A DNA stretch of 64,000 bases from Ruminococcus sp. AF46-10NS (lineage in GTDB: Bacteria; Bacillota; Clostridia; Lachnospirales; Lachnospiraceae), in contig NZ_QRNF01000014.1 in assembly GCF_003474435.1 (NCBI RefSeq), forward strand, positions 1 to 64,000, given 5' to 3'. Made by a program: the position numbers and the translations under genes. A model generated the notes under the pieces. The model was not told where the DNA came from. It searched no databases and saw nothing but the letters and a program-made list of their open reading frames with translations. Positions 1 through 8,456 of the stretch are shown in pieces (position 1 is the stretch's first letter; every line of letters begins with the position of its first letter).

Positions 1-2
1 GG

Positions 3-251
3 ATATTTGGATATTTAAAAGGAAAAAGCTCACTAATGATATTTGAAAAACATGCAAATTTGAAATACAAATATGGAAATAGACATTTCTGGTGTAGAGG
101 ATATTATGTAGATACAGTAGGAAAAAATACAGCTGCAATAAAAGAGTATATTCAGAATCAATTAAAAGAAGATTTAGAATATGACCAGATGTCATTAGTA
201 GAGTATATCGACCCGTTTACGGGTGAGCCGGTGAAGAAAAACAAGAAATAA
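3..251 (+). CDS. tnpA: IS200/IS605-family transposase TnpA, 3' part (5' end outside window)
   Basis: HUH/Y1 single-strand transposase fragment. The reading frame is open from base 3 through an internal ATG at 36 to the stop at 251, so the gene starts before the window. The visible part reads GYLKGKSS, then YGNRHFWCRGYYVDTVG, then the helix NTAAIKEYIQNQ, whose Tyr in YIQNQ is expected to be the nucleophile, then the conserved tail IDPFTGEPV. The HUH histidine pair must lie upstream of the window. No tnpB follows, so this looks like an IS200-type tnpA-only element. Family call is from motif recognition; whether the missing part is intact cannot be judged. Confidence 0.85.
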   Translation: MFGYLKGKSSLMIFEKHANLKYKYGNRHFWCRGYYVDTVGKNTAAIKEYIQNQLKEDLEYDQMSLVEYIDPFTGEPVKKNKK

Positions 252-292
252 ACTGCTTGGAGCAGTAGTAGGAAATCAAAGCAAACCAGCAA

Positions 293-453
293 GCCCCTTT
301 TGGGGCAACGCCGGAATAAGGAAGCACTGAAATAGCCCCTGGAAGGGGCTGCTGTAAATGTGGTGCAGTTGGCAGACTGTCAGTGCGCCTTCCGGGCGCA
401 AGCAGGGAATAGTCCCTTATAGGGACAGAGCAAGCCACCCGCTAAGCGGGTGG
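293..453 (+). repeat. Five consecutive hairpins in the IS right end
   Basis: Five short inverted repeats follow tnpA: GCCCC/GGGGC at about 293-305, AGCCCC/GGGGCT at 334-350, TGCGCC/GGCGCA at 384-400, GTCCC/GGGAC at 412-426, and the strongest, CCACCCGC-TAA-GCGGGTGG, at 435-453. The last is the expected right-end recognition hairpin for the Y1 transposase. The inner ones may be structured RNA or block readthrough; their role is inference. Confidence 0.65.
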
Positions 454-465
454 TCTTGACTTTTC

Positions 466-1527
466 TCAGTCCTCGCGAAGCCGTACTGCCTTAGCTGCCT
501 GGCGCCGTCTGGCATCATCAAGGGCAGCGTAATGCTTCTTAGTAGTATTTACATCTTTATGTCCCAAAACATCTGCTACAAGATAAATATCACCCGTTTC
601 CTGATATAGTGCTGTACCGTAGGTACTACGAAGCTTATGCGGGGTGATCTTTTTGGTGGTTGTGATCTCTCTGGCATATTTTTTGACCAGATTCTCGATA
701 GCCTGAACACCGATCCGGCGACGTTGGGTAGAATAGAAGAGAGCGTGCTCATGGCCGGCCAGAGGAGTAATATTCTCCCTGACTTCCAGATATTTCTTCA
801 ATGCTTTTTCTACTTCAGGGCCAAAGTATACCACCATTTCATTTCCGCCTTTTCGGGTAACTTTGATTCCGTTGTTTTTGAAATCTACATCTTCAACATC
901 CAGCCCGACACATTCAGATACTCGGATCCCGGTACCAAGAAGGAGAGTGACAATAGCAAGATCTCTGTCCTTCGTTTTTTCATGATACATCCGTTTCTGC
1001 CCGGTCAGCGTATCTCCGCAGTGTTCAATATAATCCAGCAGCATGGCAACCTCATCAGTATCCAGACGAATAATATTCTTATCATGGATCTTGGGCACAT
1101 CGATCAGAACAGACGGGTTGGTGGTGATCATTTCATGTCTGTAATAATATGCATAAAAACTACGCAATGCAGAAATTTTACGTTTGACGCCACGTTCACC
1201 ATTTGTTTCCGTTTTGGAAGAGTCCGCGGATTTATAAACTTTGAGAAATTCTTCATATTCCTCAAGATCAACAGCTTTGATCTGATCCAGAACATCAACT
1301 GTAAAATCCGACATATTTTTGTCTTTAAACATCGGATTCTGATCTAACAGAAACTGAAAAAATATACGAATGTCATATGCATAGGAAATTCTGGTTTTGG
1401 TTGTCGTCGTTGCATCAATCGCCCGGAAATAATCTCTGCAGAACGGAGGAAGTGTTTTTAAAACTTCTCGGAGTTTTAAAGTATTGTCAATGTCATTTTG
1501 TTCATGGTAAGTAATTTTATTATCCAT
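466..1527 (-). CDS. XerS-like tyrosine recombinase (integrase family)
   Basis: Site-specific recombinase of 353 residues with a SAM-like N-terminal DNA-binding domain (about 25-140) and a C-terminal catalytic domain. All catalytic residues are visible: R202 in GTGIRVSE, K226 in TRKGG, H297 and R300 in PHKLRSTYG, H323 in LGHKD, and nucleophile Y333 in KHYAAL. Length and the segment KTKDRDLAIVTLLLGTGIR resemble XerS (about 356 residues in streptococci) more than XerC/XerD (about 300), so a role in chromosome dimer resolution is possible; a phage-type integrase is the alternative. Start chosen after AAAGGAG. The IS element ends about 10 bases beyond its stop codon. Confidence 0.85.
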   Translation of the reverse strand: MDNKITYHEQNDIDNTLKLREVLKTLPPFCRDYFRAIDATTTTKTRISYAYDIRIFFQFLLDQNPMFKDKNMSDFTVDVLDQIKAVDLEEYEEFLKVYKSADSSKTETNGERGVKRKISALRSFYAYYYRHEMITTNPSVLIDVPKIHDKNIIRLDTDEVAMLLDYIEHCGDTLTGQKRMYHEKTKDRDLAIVTLLLGTGIRVSECVGLDVEDVDFKNNGIKVTRKGGNEMVVYFGPEVEKALKKYLEVRENITPLAGHEHALFYSTQRRRIGVQAIENLVKKYAREITTTKKITPHKLRSTYGTALYQETGDIYLVADVLGHKDVNTTKKHYAALDDARRRQAAKAVRLRED

Positions 1528-1598
1528 AAAAACTCCTTTATATGATGATTTAATACATAATTCGCAGGAAATACCTGAAATACCGGTTTAAAAGGTCA

Positions 1599-1681
1599 AA
1601 AGAAGTGGTTTCATCCCCATCTATATCTATACGACAAACCCGAGTTTTTCAAATAGATGGATAGTGAAAAAGCCACTTCTC
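1599..1681 (-). repeat. Nested imperfect inverted repeat; possible terminator of dtd
   Basis: Outer arms AGAAGTGG (near 1600) and CCACTTCT (near 1680) enclose inner arms CCATCTAT and ATAGATGG, giving a long hairpin of about 80 bases. On the minus strand it directly follows dtd and is followed by TTTTGACCTTTT, so it can terminate dtd transcription. Its size and its position upstream of the XerS-like gene also leave open a recombination or RNA role. Confidence 0.5.
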
Positions 1682-1698
1682 ACAGATTTCGCTGTTTT

Positions 1699-2148
1699 TC
1701 AGCCTTTAAGATGCTCATCAAAAATAACTGTAAATGGTCCGTCATTTTCTAATGAAACTTTCATGTCTGCTCCAAAAATTCCATGTTCTACGACCGATAC
1801 CTGTTTTTTTGCTTCAGAAATAATATACTCATATAAACGATTTGCTTCATCCGGTGCTCCGGCTTCAATAAAACTTGGACGGTTTCCCTTTCGGCAGTTC
1901 GCGTACAATGTAAACTGTGAAACAAGAAGCAATTCACCATTTACATCAGCCAGGGATAAATTGGTTTTTCCGTTTTCATCCTCAAAAATACGTAAACCAA
2001 GAAGTTTTTTCAGGTACCAGTCAGCATCTTCTTTGGTATCTTCACGGCCAACGCCTATGAGAACCAGAAATCCTTTCCCAATTTTTCCAACTGTTTCGCC
2101 GTCTACTTTAACCTCTGCGTGGTTCACACGCTGGATCACAAATTTCAT
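1699..2148 (-). CDS. dtd: D-aminoacyl-tRNA deacylase
   Basis: Hydrolyses D-aminoacyl-tRNAs, and also Gly-tRNAAla, in the cytoplasm, preventing D-amino acids from entering proteins. The 149-residue protein has the normal length of the family. It carries the conserved SQFTLYA motif (77-83), GNRPSF (88-93), and NDGPFT (135-140), the family's NxP(V/F)T motif that forms the cross-subunit active site. The start codon overlaps the stop of the upstream permease gene (ATGA), so the two are translationally coupled. The nested inverted repeat at 1599-1681 is the likely transcript end. Confidence 0.95.
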   Translation of the reverse strand: MKFVIQRVNHAEVKVDGETVGKIGKGFLVLIGVGREDTKEDADWYLKKLLGLRIFEDENGKTNLSLADVNGELLLVSQFTLYANCRKGNRPSFIEAGAPDEANRLYEYIISEAKKQVSVVEHGIFGADMKVSLENDGPFTVIFDEHLKG

Positions 2149-3572
2149 ATCTTCCTTTTCCTCCGTTTATCTTTCTGCTTTGACCGGAATCCTGCATATT
2201 TAGCCTGAATAAATTTGACCAGATATGCAAACATGCGTTTGATCTCGATCCATGCGCCTGACCAGAAGCTGTTATTCTCTCTGCTTACTGCAACTGCCTG
2301 CACCTTCGCTTTTGCTGATGATTCCCTTACTGGCATGGGAAGTGCTTTTCCGGAAACCGGATCAACACAGTCGATATCCCTGTAAAACTCTACATTTGCA
2401 GACATCTCTTTTTCATCAAGACTACGTCCGATCAATTTCCATACTGCAGCATTCAAAACTGCAAAAATCGGTACACCAACGATCATGCCGGGAACTCGGA
2501 ACAGTCCGCCTCCGATCATAATTGCAACGATTACCATAAAACTTGATAATCCTGTAGATTCTCCTAGAATTTTCGGTCCCAGGATATTTCCGTCAAACTG
2601 CTGAAGAACCAGTATAAAAATCACGAAGTATAAACTCTGCAGGGGATCTACCAGTAAAATAAGAAGTGTACATGGAACAGCTCCCAAATATGGTCCGAAA
2701 AACGGAATAATATTAGTTACACCTACGATCACACTGACCAGGACCGCATATGGTGTTCCGATAATGGATGTTCCCACATAACATAATACGCCAATGATGG
2801 CTGAATCCAGAATCTTGCCACTGATAAAACCGCCAAATGTCTTATGTGTAAATCGCATGGCATGAACAAGAAAAGTTGCCCATTTTGCTGGAAGAACTGC
2901 ATACGTGGCCATTTTTGCTTTGGCAATAAATCCCTCCTTATCTGCAAGGATGTAAAGCGATACGATTGCTCCGATCAGGAAATTCTTCAGGAAAACAAGA
3001 AGATCCAGAAAGCTTGCAGATATGTTCTTCATCATAGACTGCATCTGGGGAAGCAAAGTGTTCGTCAGATATTCCTGAAGTCTGCTGGAATACTGGTTGA
3101 CCTGATTGATCATATCAGGATTCAGCTTCCATCCTTTTTCAACAATGGAATTCAGCCAGTCTTCTACTACATTCACATAATGAGGAAAACTGTAGATGAT
3201 ATTCACAATGCTTCGGATCAGCTGAGGAAGGATCATCATGACAAGGGCATAAATCACCAGAAACATAAAAAATACAGATAAAAGAACGCATATCCACCGA
3301 ATTATCTTTTTGCCTTTTTTCTGGAGAGGCTTCTTACGTTTTCTGAATATCGGCAAAAATATCTTCCTCTCCAAAAAGTTGACGATTGGTGTAAGAAGAT
3401 ATGCAATCGCTGCTCCATAGATAATCGGAGCCATAATACCGAAAAATGTCTTGATTCCGGAAATCAGGGATTTCATATGGAAAATCCCGTAATAAAAAAG
3501 AATACTGGCTGCAATAACCAGAAATGCAGTCACACCTAACTGCACATAGCGATGATTCCAACGAATTTTCAT
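2145..3572 (-). CDS. AI-2E family (UPF0118) membrane transporter
   Basis: Polytopic membrane protein of 475 residues. Hydrophobic segments begin at about residues 13-35 and 40-62, followed by a large middle loop (about 115-190) and several C-terminal membrane helices, with the conserved [16 protein letters not shown] segment typical of the AI-2E/PerM/YdiK family. Members export small molecules or ions (TqsA in E. coli, YtvI-like sporulation permeases); substrate here is unknown. The C-terminus is Lys/Arg rich. It overlaps dtd by 4 bases. A membrane permease is certain, its substrate is not. Confidence 0.85.
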   Translation of the reverse strand: MKIRWNHRYVQLGVTAFLVIAASILFYYGIFHMKSLISGIKTFFGIMAPIIYGAAIAYLLTPIVNFLERKIFLPIFRKRKKPLQKKGKKIIRWICVLLSVFFMFLVIYALVMMILPQLIRSIVNIIYSFPHYVNVVEDWLNSIVEKGWKLNPDMINQVNQYSSRLQEYLTNTLLPQMQSMMKNISASFLDLLVFLKNFLIGAIVSLYILADKEGFIAKAKMATYAVLPAKWATFLVHAMRFTHKTFGGFISGKILDSAIIGVLCYVGTSIIGTPYAVLVSVIVGVTNIIPFFGPYLGAVPCTLLILLVDPLQSLYFVIFILVLQQFDGNILGPKILGESTGLSSFMVIVAIMIGGGLFRVPGMIVGVPIFAVLNAAVWKLIGRSLDEKEMSANVEFYRDIDCVDPVSGKALPMPVRESSAKAKVQAVAVSRENNSFWSGAWIEIKRMFAYLVKFIQAKYAGFRSKQKDKRRKRKI

Positions 3573-3640
3573 AATAATAGACCTCCACTATGTGAATTAT
3601 AACATAGCCTCTATGATTTGTGTCTAAAAAAAGCATTAAA

Positions 3641-3675
3641 AATAAAAAACACCCCGCCTTAAAATGGCAGGGTGT
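3641..3675 (-). terminator. Rho-independent terminator after the cytidylate-kinase-like gene
   Basis: On the minus strand ACACCCTGCC-ATTTTAA-GGCGGGGTGT is followed by TTTTTTATTTTT, immediately downstream of the stop at 3690. Confidence 0.85.
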
Positions 3676-3689
3676 CACAGATTTAATAC

Positions 3690-4331
3690 TTATTTTTTCA
3701 GGCTGTCATAAATATTGATAGCTTCGATGATCGCCTTCGCTGTTCCGTCAATACCAAGCTTGCTGCTATCCAGGCAGAGATTATAACTGTCTGCAGAACC
3801 CCATTTCTTATTGGTATAGTAATTATAATAACTGGAACGGCTCTTATCCGTCTTATTGATCATATCTTTCGCTTCTTTGGCGTTCTTGTTGTATTTCTCA
3901 GAAATACGGTTGATACGCCAGTCCAGATTCGCATGGATGAATACGCTGAAGCAGTCTTTATTATCAGCCAGTGCGTAATCAGCACATCTTCCGACCATAA
4001 CACATGGCCCTTCCTCAGCCAGTTTCTTAATAGCTTCAAACTGCGCAAGGAAAATCTTATGATTCATAGGCATATCTGTAAATCCGGCAGATGAATACCC
4101 GAAAGAATAGGTATCCATTACAAGAGAATAAAGAAAACTGTTCGTAGGCTTCTCATCATGGTGCTCGAACAGTTCCTTGCAGATTCCACTGTCATTGGCT
4201 GCGTGCTCCAGCAGCTCTTTGTCATAGCATTTAATTCCGAAATATTTGGCAACTTCCTGTCCGATCTGTCTTCCGGCGCTGCCATACTTACGACCAATTG
4301 TAATAATGGAACTTGTTGTATTGTTACTCAT
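3690..4331 (-). CDS. Cytidylate kinase-like family protein
   Basis: P-loop kinase-like protein of 213 residues. The N-terminus SIITIGRKYGSAGRQIG (about 8-24) is the AAA_26/cytidylate-kinase-like P-loop variant, and the C-terminus has an Arg/Lys-rich lid with KSRSSYYNYYTNKKWG. It is not the canonical Cmk. Homologues are common in Clostridia with unknown substrate. An upstream ATG at 4412 would extend it by 27 residues, but the ATG at 4331 has AGAAAGGATG before it and starts the conserved region, so I prefer it. It has its own terminator. Confidence 0.8.
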   Translation of the reverse strand: MSNNTTSSIITIGRKYGSAGRQIGQEVAKYFGIKCYDKELLEHAANDSGICKELFEHHDEKPTNSFLYSLVMDTYSFGYSSAGFTDMPMNHKIFLAQFEAIKKLAEEGPCVMVGRCADYALADNKDCFSVFIHANLDWRINRISEKYNKNAKEAKDMINKTDKSRSSYYNYYTNKKWGSADSYNLCLDSSKLGIDGTAKAIIEAINIYDSLKK

Positions 4332-4433
4332 AACAGCCACATCCTTTCTGCTTCTGATCCGGCAAAGCTGTGATAAGTTCCCTGCCTGATCTTTAATATA
4401 GCTATTATACAATATATTTCACAATTTTTCCAG

Positions 4434-5348
4434 CTATTTTCGCAATTTTGACAGCAATTTAACAAAATACTCAGGAAGCGGTGCTGTAAATTCCATATAT
4501 TCACCTGTTCTCGGATGTACAAATCCCAGGATCATTGCATGAAGTGCCTGTCCCTCCAGATGATAGGGATTCCTGGATGAACCGTAAACGGTATCTCCCA
4601 GAAGCGGATGGCCAATGCTCGCCATATGCACACGGATCTGATGCGTACGCCCCGTTTCCAGACGGCACTCCACATAAGTCGCCTGTCCAAAACGTTCCAG
4701 AACTTTATAATGTGTCACTGCATCTTTTCCGTTTTTATGGTTAATAGCCATTTTTTTACGGTCCGTGGGATGACGTCCGATAGGCCCTTCAATGGTTCCC
4801 TCGTCATCTTTCAGATTCCCCTGCACCACAGCACGGTAACGGCGGCGGATACTGTGGCATTTCAGCTGTTCTGCCAGATCTCTGTGCGCGGTATCATTCT
4901 TACATACAAGAAGTGCTCCTGTAGTATCCTTATCGATCCTGTGGACGATTCCGGGGCGCATTACTCCATTGATACCGGAAAGACTGTCCCCACAGTGCGC
5001 CATCACTGCATTAACAAGGGTTCCCTGATAATGGCCGGCAGCAGGGTGGACCACCATCCCTTTCGGTTTATTGACGATCAGCACATCCTCGTCCTCATAA
5101 AGAATATCCAACGGAATATCTTCCGGAACAATATCCGGCTCACTGGAATCCGGAACTTCCAGATGGATGCTGTCATCTTCCCTGACTTTATAGTTGGATT
5201 TAGCAGACTTTCCCCCAACTGTAACCTGACCATCTTTTAATAGCTTCTGAATAAAAGACCTGGAAAAACCGCTGTCCTTTTCTGCAAGATAGCGGTCAAT
5301 TCGTGTGCCGGATTCATTTTTTTCTACTGTATAATCATATCTTTCCAT
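4434..5348 (-). CDS. RluA/RluD-family 23S rRNA pseudouridine synthase
   Basis: Converts uridines to pseudouridine in structured RNA, most likely large-subunit rRNA. The protein has 304 residues with an N-terminal S4 RNA-binding domain (about 14-75) and the PseudoU_synth_2 domain (about 88-250). The catalytic motif HRIDKDTTG lies at 136-144 with D139, and GRTHQIRVH at 233-241. It lies directly downstream of lspA, the same adjacency as lspA-ylyB in Bacillus. The exact target uridine cannot be read from sequence. Confidence 0.92.
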   Translation of the reverse strand: MERYDYTVEKNESGTRIDRYLAEKDSGFSRSFIQKLLKDGQVTVGGKSAKSNYKVREDDSIHLEVPDSSEPDIVPEDIPLDILYEDEDVLIVNKPKGMVVHPAAGHYQGTLVNAVMAHCGDSLSGINGVMRPGIVHRIDKDTTGALLVCKNDTAHRDLAEQLKCHSIRRRYRAVVQGNLKDDEGTIEGPIGRHPTDRKKMAINHKNGKDAVTHYKVLERFGQATYVECRLETGRTHQIRVHMASIGHPLLGDTVYGSSRNPYHLEGQALHAMILGFVHPRTGEYMEFTAPLPEYFVKLLSKLRK

Positions 5349-5370
5349 TTCTTATCTCCTGCAAAACATC

Positions 5371-5907
5371 TCACGGCTTCCTGTTCAGAAATGAAAAATC
5401 ATCATCTCTGTATTTGGTGCAAACAAACAGGATCAGCAGGATCCCACTCACTACAACATACACATCTGCCAGGTTGAAAACCGGAAAATCGATCAGTGAG
5501 AAATAAATAAAATCAATTACATATCCCCTGAAAAAACGGTCGATAAAATTCCCAAGTGCTCCGGAAGCCAGAACAGCAGCAATGGTAAGCAATGGCAGAT
5601 AAAAACGTTCTTTTGGAATTCGCATCCAGGCATATATAAGCACCAGAAGGAACAAAATGCTCACAACTGCAAAAAACAGCACACTTCCCTGAAACATTCC
5701 AAAAGCAATCCCCCGGTTCTCCGGATATAGATAATGAAGCTCCAGAACTCCCGGTATCAGAGATACAGACGGCTGATTCTTAAGATATACATAAGCCAGT
5801 TTTTTTGCAGCCTGGTCAGCAATAACAAGGAAGAGCACCAGAAAGAGATCAACAGCCAGACATCTGACCGTTGAAATCTTCTGGTGAGTATTCGTTCTGT
5901 TGATCAT
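5371..5907 (-). CDS. lspA: Lipoprotein signal peptidase (signal peptidase II)
   Basis: Membrane aspartyl protease that cleaves prolipoprotein signal peptides after lipidation of the lipobox Cys. The protein has 178 residues and four hydrophobic segments (about 18-36, 72-95, 102-120, 145-163). Signature motifs are NRGIAFG (64-70), GALGNFIDR (116-124), VIDFI with catalytic D132, and FNLADVYV with catalytic D148. Its start overlaps the aroB stop by 4 bases, so the two are coupled. The window encodes at least one lipoprotein substrate (60920-61449). Confidence 0.97.
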   Translation of the reverse strand: MINRTNTHQKISTVRCLAVDLFLVLFLVIADQAAKKLAYVYLKNQPSVSLIPGVLELHYLYPENRGIAFGMFQGSVLFFAVVSILFLLVLIYAWMRIPKERFYLPLLTIAAVLASGALGNFIDRFFRGYVIDFIYFSLIDFPVFNLADVYVVVSGILLILFVCTKYRDDDFSFLNRKP

Positions 5908-6995
5908 AAAGTAATCTCCTGAATGCAGGAAAGCATCTCTGCATCTGTCACCGTCTTGTCAATAAAGCTCTTTCCAATTCCATCCATCAGGATAAATTTG
6001 ATATGTCCCTGTTCCATTTTTTTGTCTTTTTTGGTTGCGGCAAGAACATCTCGTGGGATAAGCCCGTCCACATGGATTGGAAGGTCATAGTCTGCACATC
6101 CCCTGCAGATCTCCTGGTATTCCTGTTCGTTAAGAAGACCTCGTTTCATGGAAAGATACGCTGCAGCCACAAGACCTGCTCCTACACACTGTCCATGAAG
6201 AAGTGTAAAGTTCTTCAGTTTTTCTACAGCATGTCCCACCGTATGTCCAAGATTCAATAACGCACGCTCTCCCTGTTCCTTAGGATCACGCTCTACAACG
6301 CCGGCTTTGATCTCGCAGCATCTGCGAACCATTGCAGCAATCAGTTTCATATCCAGAGCTTTAATACTCTCCTGTTCACGGCATACAAAACGGAAAAATT
6401 CTCCGTCACAGATCAGACCTGTTTTCAGTATCTCACCCATTCCGCAGGCAAACTGTTCAGCTGGCAGTGTGGTAAGAGTGTTTAAGTTCATATATACAAG
6501 TCTTGGCTGATGGAAAGCTCCAACCATATTCTTATACTGCTGGAAATCAACACCTGTTTTGCCGCCTACACTGCTGTCTACCTGCGCCAGCAAAGTAGTC
6601 GGAATCTGAATAAAATCAATTCCGCGAAGATAAGTAGCTGCCCCAAAACCAGTGAGGTCTCCCACAACACCACCGCCTAATGCAACAAGAAGGCTTTTTC
6701 GGTCCAGGCCGTTCTGTATCAGGAACTGATACAGAGATGAAACCGTATCCAGGTTCTTATTCTTCTCACCGGCTTCAAACGTAAAAACAGAAATATCAGA
6801 GCTTACCTTTCGTAAGGCTTCTTCCACTGCACTTTCATATAAAGGTCCTACATTGGAATCTGTTACAATACAGATTTTCCTGTCCATAAGTCCTTCTTCT
6901 CGTATCGCCTGTGCCAGATTGGAAAAATTTTCTTCAAAACAGATGGGATAATGAAAATCTCCCTCACGTTTAACGAGTAATTTTGTTTCAGTCAT
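5904..6995 (-). CDS. aroB: 3-dehydroquinate synthase
   Basis: Second step of the shikimate pathway: converts DAHP to 3-dehydroquinate with NAD and a divalent metal. The protein has 363 residues, the normal length. It has the NAD-binding GGGVVGDLTGF (107-117), the SSVGGKTGVD substrate loop (141-150), and metal ligands E188, H251 and H267 in GEILK, HTVGH and LLHGQ. It sits between ylmH and lspA, apart from the other aromatic genes here (tyrA and aroA at 57-59.5 kb). Overlap with lspA implies co-translation. Confidence 0.97.
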   Translation of the reverse strand: MTETKLLVKREGDFHYPICFEENFSNLAQAIREEGLMDRKICIVTDSNVGPLYESAVEEALRKVSSDISVFTFEAGEKNKNLDTVSSLYQFLIQNGLDRKSLLVALGGGVVGDLTGFGAATYLRGIDFIQIPTTLLAQVDSSVGGKTGVDFQQYKNMVGAFHQPRLVYMNLNTLTTLPAEQFACGMGEILKTGLICDGEFFRFVCREQESIKALDMKLIAAMVRRCCEIKAGVVERDPKEQGERALLNLGHTVGHAVEKLKNFTLLHGQCVGAGLVAAAYLSMKRGLLNEQEYQEICRGCADYDLPIHVDGLIPRDVLAATKKDKKMEQGHIKFILMDGIGKSFIDKTVTDAEMLSCIQEITL

Positions 6996-7015
6996 TGGAT
7001 TTTCCTCCTTACTGT

Positions 7016-7768
7016 TCAGATGTAAAGGAGAATACGCACGCCAAGACGTCCTTTTTTCGTCTGACGGGTCACTCCATCAAAAATAAAACGTCCTTTCTTA
7101 CGGACGGATATAATATCTCCCTCTTTCGGCTCGTAGCCATTGGAAGTTATAAGCCTGCCATTTACAAAAACAAGCCCTTCTTCAATACAATGCACGATAC
7201 TGTTCCTGGATGTCCCAAAAGCCAGTGCGATCAGAGAATCCAGGCGCACAGATGCACATGTTCCGGTAATCAGATTCAGTTTCGGCTCGGGAATATCTCC
7301 CGGATCTTTGATTTTCGATGCAACAACCGTTGTATGTCTTACCCTGCACAGATTCTCCAGAAAAAAATCTGTCATTCTGCGAAGACAGAAAAAACTGGCT
7401 GCATGATCCTCGATCAGAATATCCCCTACAACACTTCTGTCTACGCCCAGATTCAGAATGGCCCCCAGATAATCTCGGTGTGTCAGTTCCTCTGAAAACT
7501 TCACCGCCTTCGGTTCAAGCCGGATGCAGTCAATGGGGTATTCCCATGTAAAAGCAAGAGCATCAGGATGAAAGGCTACCATCTGACGCTCTGCATTCTC
7601 ATACCCGCCAAAACCTTCCACTGTAACACCCAGTTTATGAAGGTTCTGACTGTTTAAAATATTTTGTTCATTTAAATTAAGAAAATCTGTAAACGTGGTG
7701 ATGTCTCTCTGATAAGCAATGTTTGCCAGTTCACGGACTCTCTTAATAAAAAGTTCTTCCTTATCCAT
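7016..7768 (-). CDS. ylmH: YlmH-family S4-domain RNA-binding protein
   Basis: Protein of 250 residues with an N-terminal YlmH domain (about 1-165) and a C-terminal S4 RNA-binding domain (about 172-240; DSLIALAFGTSRNS, FVNGRLITSNGYEPKEGD). Bacillus YlmH binds the ribosome and has been linked to rescue of stalled 50S-peptidyl-tRNA complexes, a pathway shared with RqcH (present at 37 kb). The gene sits next to sepF as in most Firmicutes; usually ylmG lies between and divIVA follows, but both are missing here. Confidence 0.9.
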   Translation of the reverse strand: MDKEELFIKRVRELANIAYQRDITTFTDFLNLNEQNILNSQNLHKLGVTVEGFGGYENAERQMVAFHPDALAFTWEYPIDCIRLEPKAVKFSEELTHRDYLGAILNLGVDRSVVGDILIEDHAASFFCLRRMTDFFLENLCRVRHTTVVASKIKDPGDIPEPKLNLITGTCASVRLDSLIALAFGTSRNSIVHCIEEGLVFVNGRLITSNGYEPKEGDIISVRKKGRFIFDGVTRQTKKGRLGVRILLYI

Positions 7769-7772
7769 AGGA

Positions 7773-8432
7773 TTAATAACCGACCCTTACAGACGGTACA
7801 GATCCACCGAGGATATTCTGAAGATCACCTGTAATATCTACATTATATGGTCCCAGTACAAAAATGTAGCTGGATACCTGCTGAAGGCTTCCACCCAGAG
7901 AATAACATGCTCCGGAAGTAAAATCAATGATTCTTTGTGCAAGTTCCACATCAATGCCCTCCAGATTCAGGATCACTGTAGAATTATCAACCAATGTATC
8001 AGCTATTTCTCTGGCCTCTTCCATGGTAGTAGGTTTGATCACACATACTTCCATATTTACAGCCTGAGAAGATCTTTTGCTGCCTGACCGCATCGGTGTG
8101 ATCTTGGAAGACGATGCCGGTCTGGAAACACGTTCCTGTCTTGCAGGTGCCTTGGCAGCAGCTGTCTTCGCAGATACCTTGGCAGGTGCCGGTTTAACAG
8201 GCTCTTTCTCTGGCTCTTCGTCATCCAGATAATCTTCTTCCTCATCGGTCTTCTTCTTTGAAAATTTCTCAAAGAATTTCTTCTTAGGTTTCTCTTCCAT
8301 ATCATCGTCATCATCGAGGAAATCGTCGTCATAATCGTCTTCTTCCTCAAGGATGCTATCATCTAATAACTCATCATCGTCATAATCGTCGTTCAATTTG
8401 ATGGCATCTAAAAACTTGTCTAAAACGCCCAT
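7773..8432 (-). CDS. sepF: Cell division protein SepF
   Basis: Membrane-associated FtsZ anchor and Z-ring bundling protein. The first residues MGVLDKFLDAIKL form the expected amphipathic membrane helix. A long linker (about 15-125) is very rich in Asp/Glu, then in Lys/Pro/Ala. The conserved SepF beta-sandwich dimer domain occupies about 128-212, with CVIKPTTMEEAREIADTL and DFTSGACYSLGGSLQQ. At 219 residues it is longer than Bacillus SepF (about 150) because of the linker. It is followed within 5 bases by ylmH. Confidence 0.95.
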   Translation of the reverse strand: MGVLDKFLDAIKLNDDYDDDELLDDSILEEEDDYDDDFLDDDDDMEEKPKKKFFEKFSKKKTDEEEDYLDDEEPEKEPVKPAPAKVSAKTAAAKAPARQERVSRPASSSKITPMRSGSKRSSQAVNMEVCVIKPTTMEEAREIADTLVDNSTVILNLEGIDVELAQRIIDFTSGACYSLGGSLQQVSSYIFVLGPYNVDITGDLQNILGGSVPSVRVGY

Positions 8433-8456
8433 TTTAAATCTCCAATCTTATTAGTC

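Larger units (their letters stand above)
1..460 (+). mobile_element. Right part of an IS200/IS605-type insertion sequence
   Basis: The element consists of the tnpA 3' part and about 200 bases of non-coding right end. Such elements have no terminal inverted repeats and end in subterminal hairpins, as seen here. The exact right cleavage site is not certain; the last strong hairpin ends at 453 and the stop codon of the next gene is at 466-468, so the border lies in or near 454-465. The left end is outside the window. Confidence 0.7.

Noticed and set aside
637-1347. A 236-residue plus-strand ORF opposite the XerS-like gene
   Set aside because: It is antisense to a protein with complete catalytic motifs, has no ribosome site and no recognisable domain; it is a shadow frame.
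8057-8362. A 101-residue basic ORF inside sepF in another frame
   Set aside because: It comes from the Asp-rich repeat coding of the SepF linker read in another frame.
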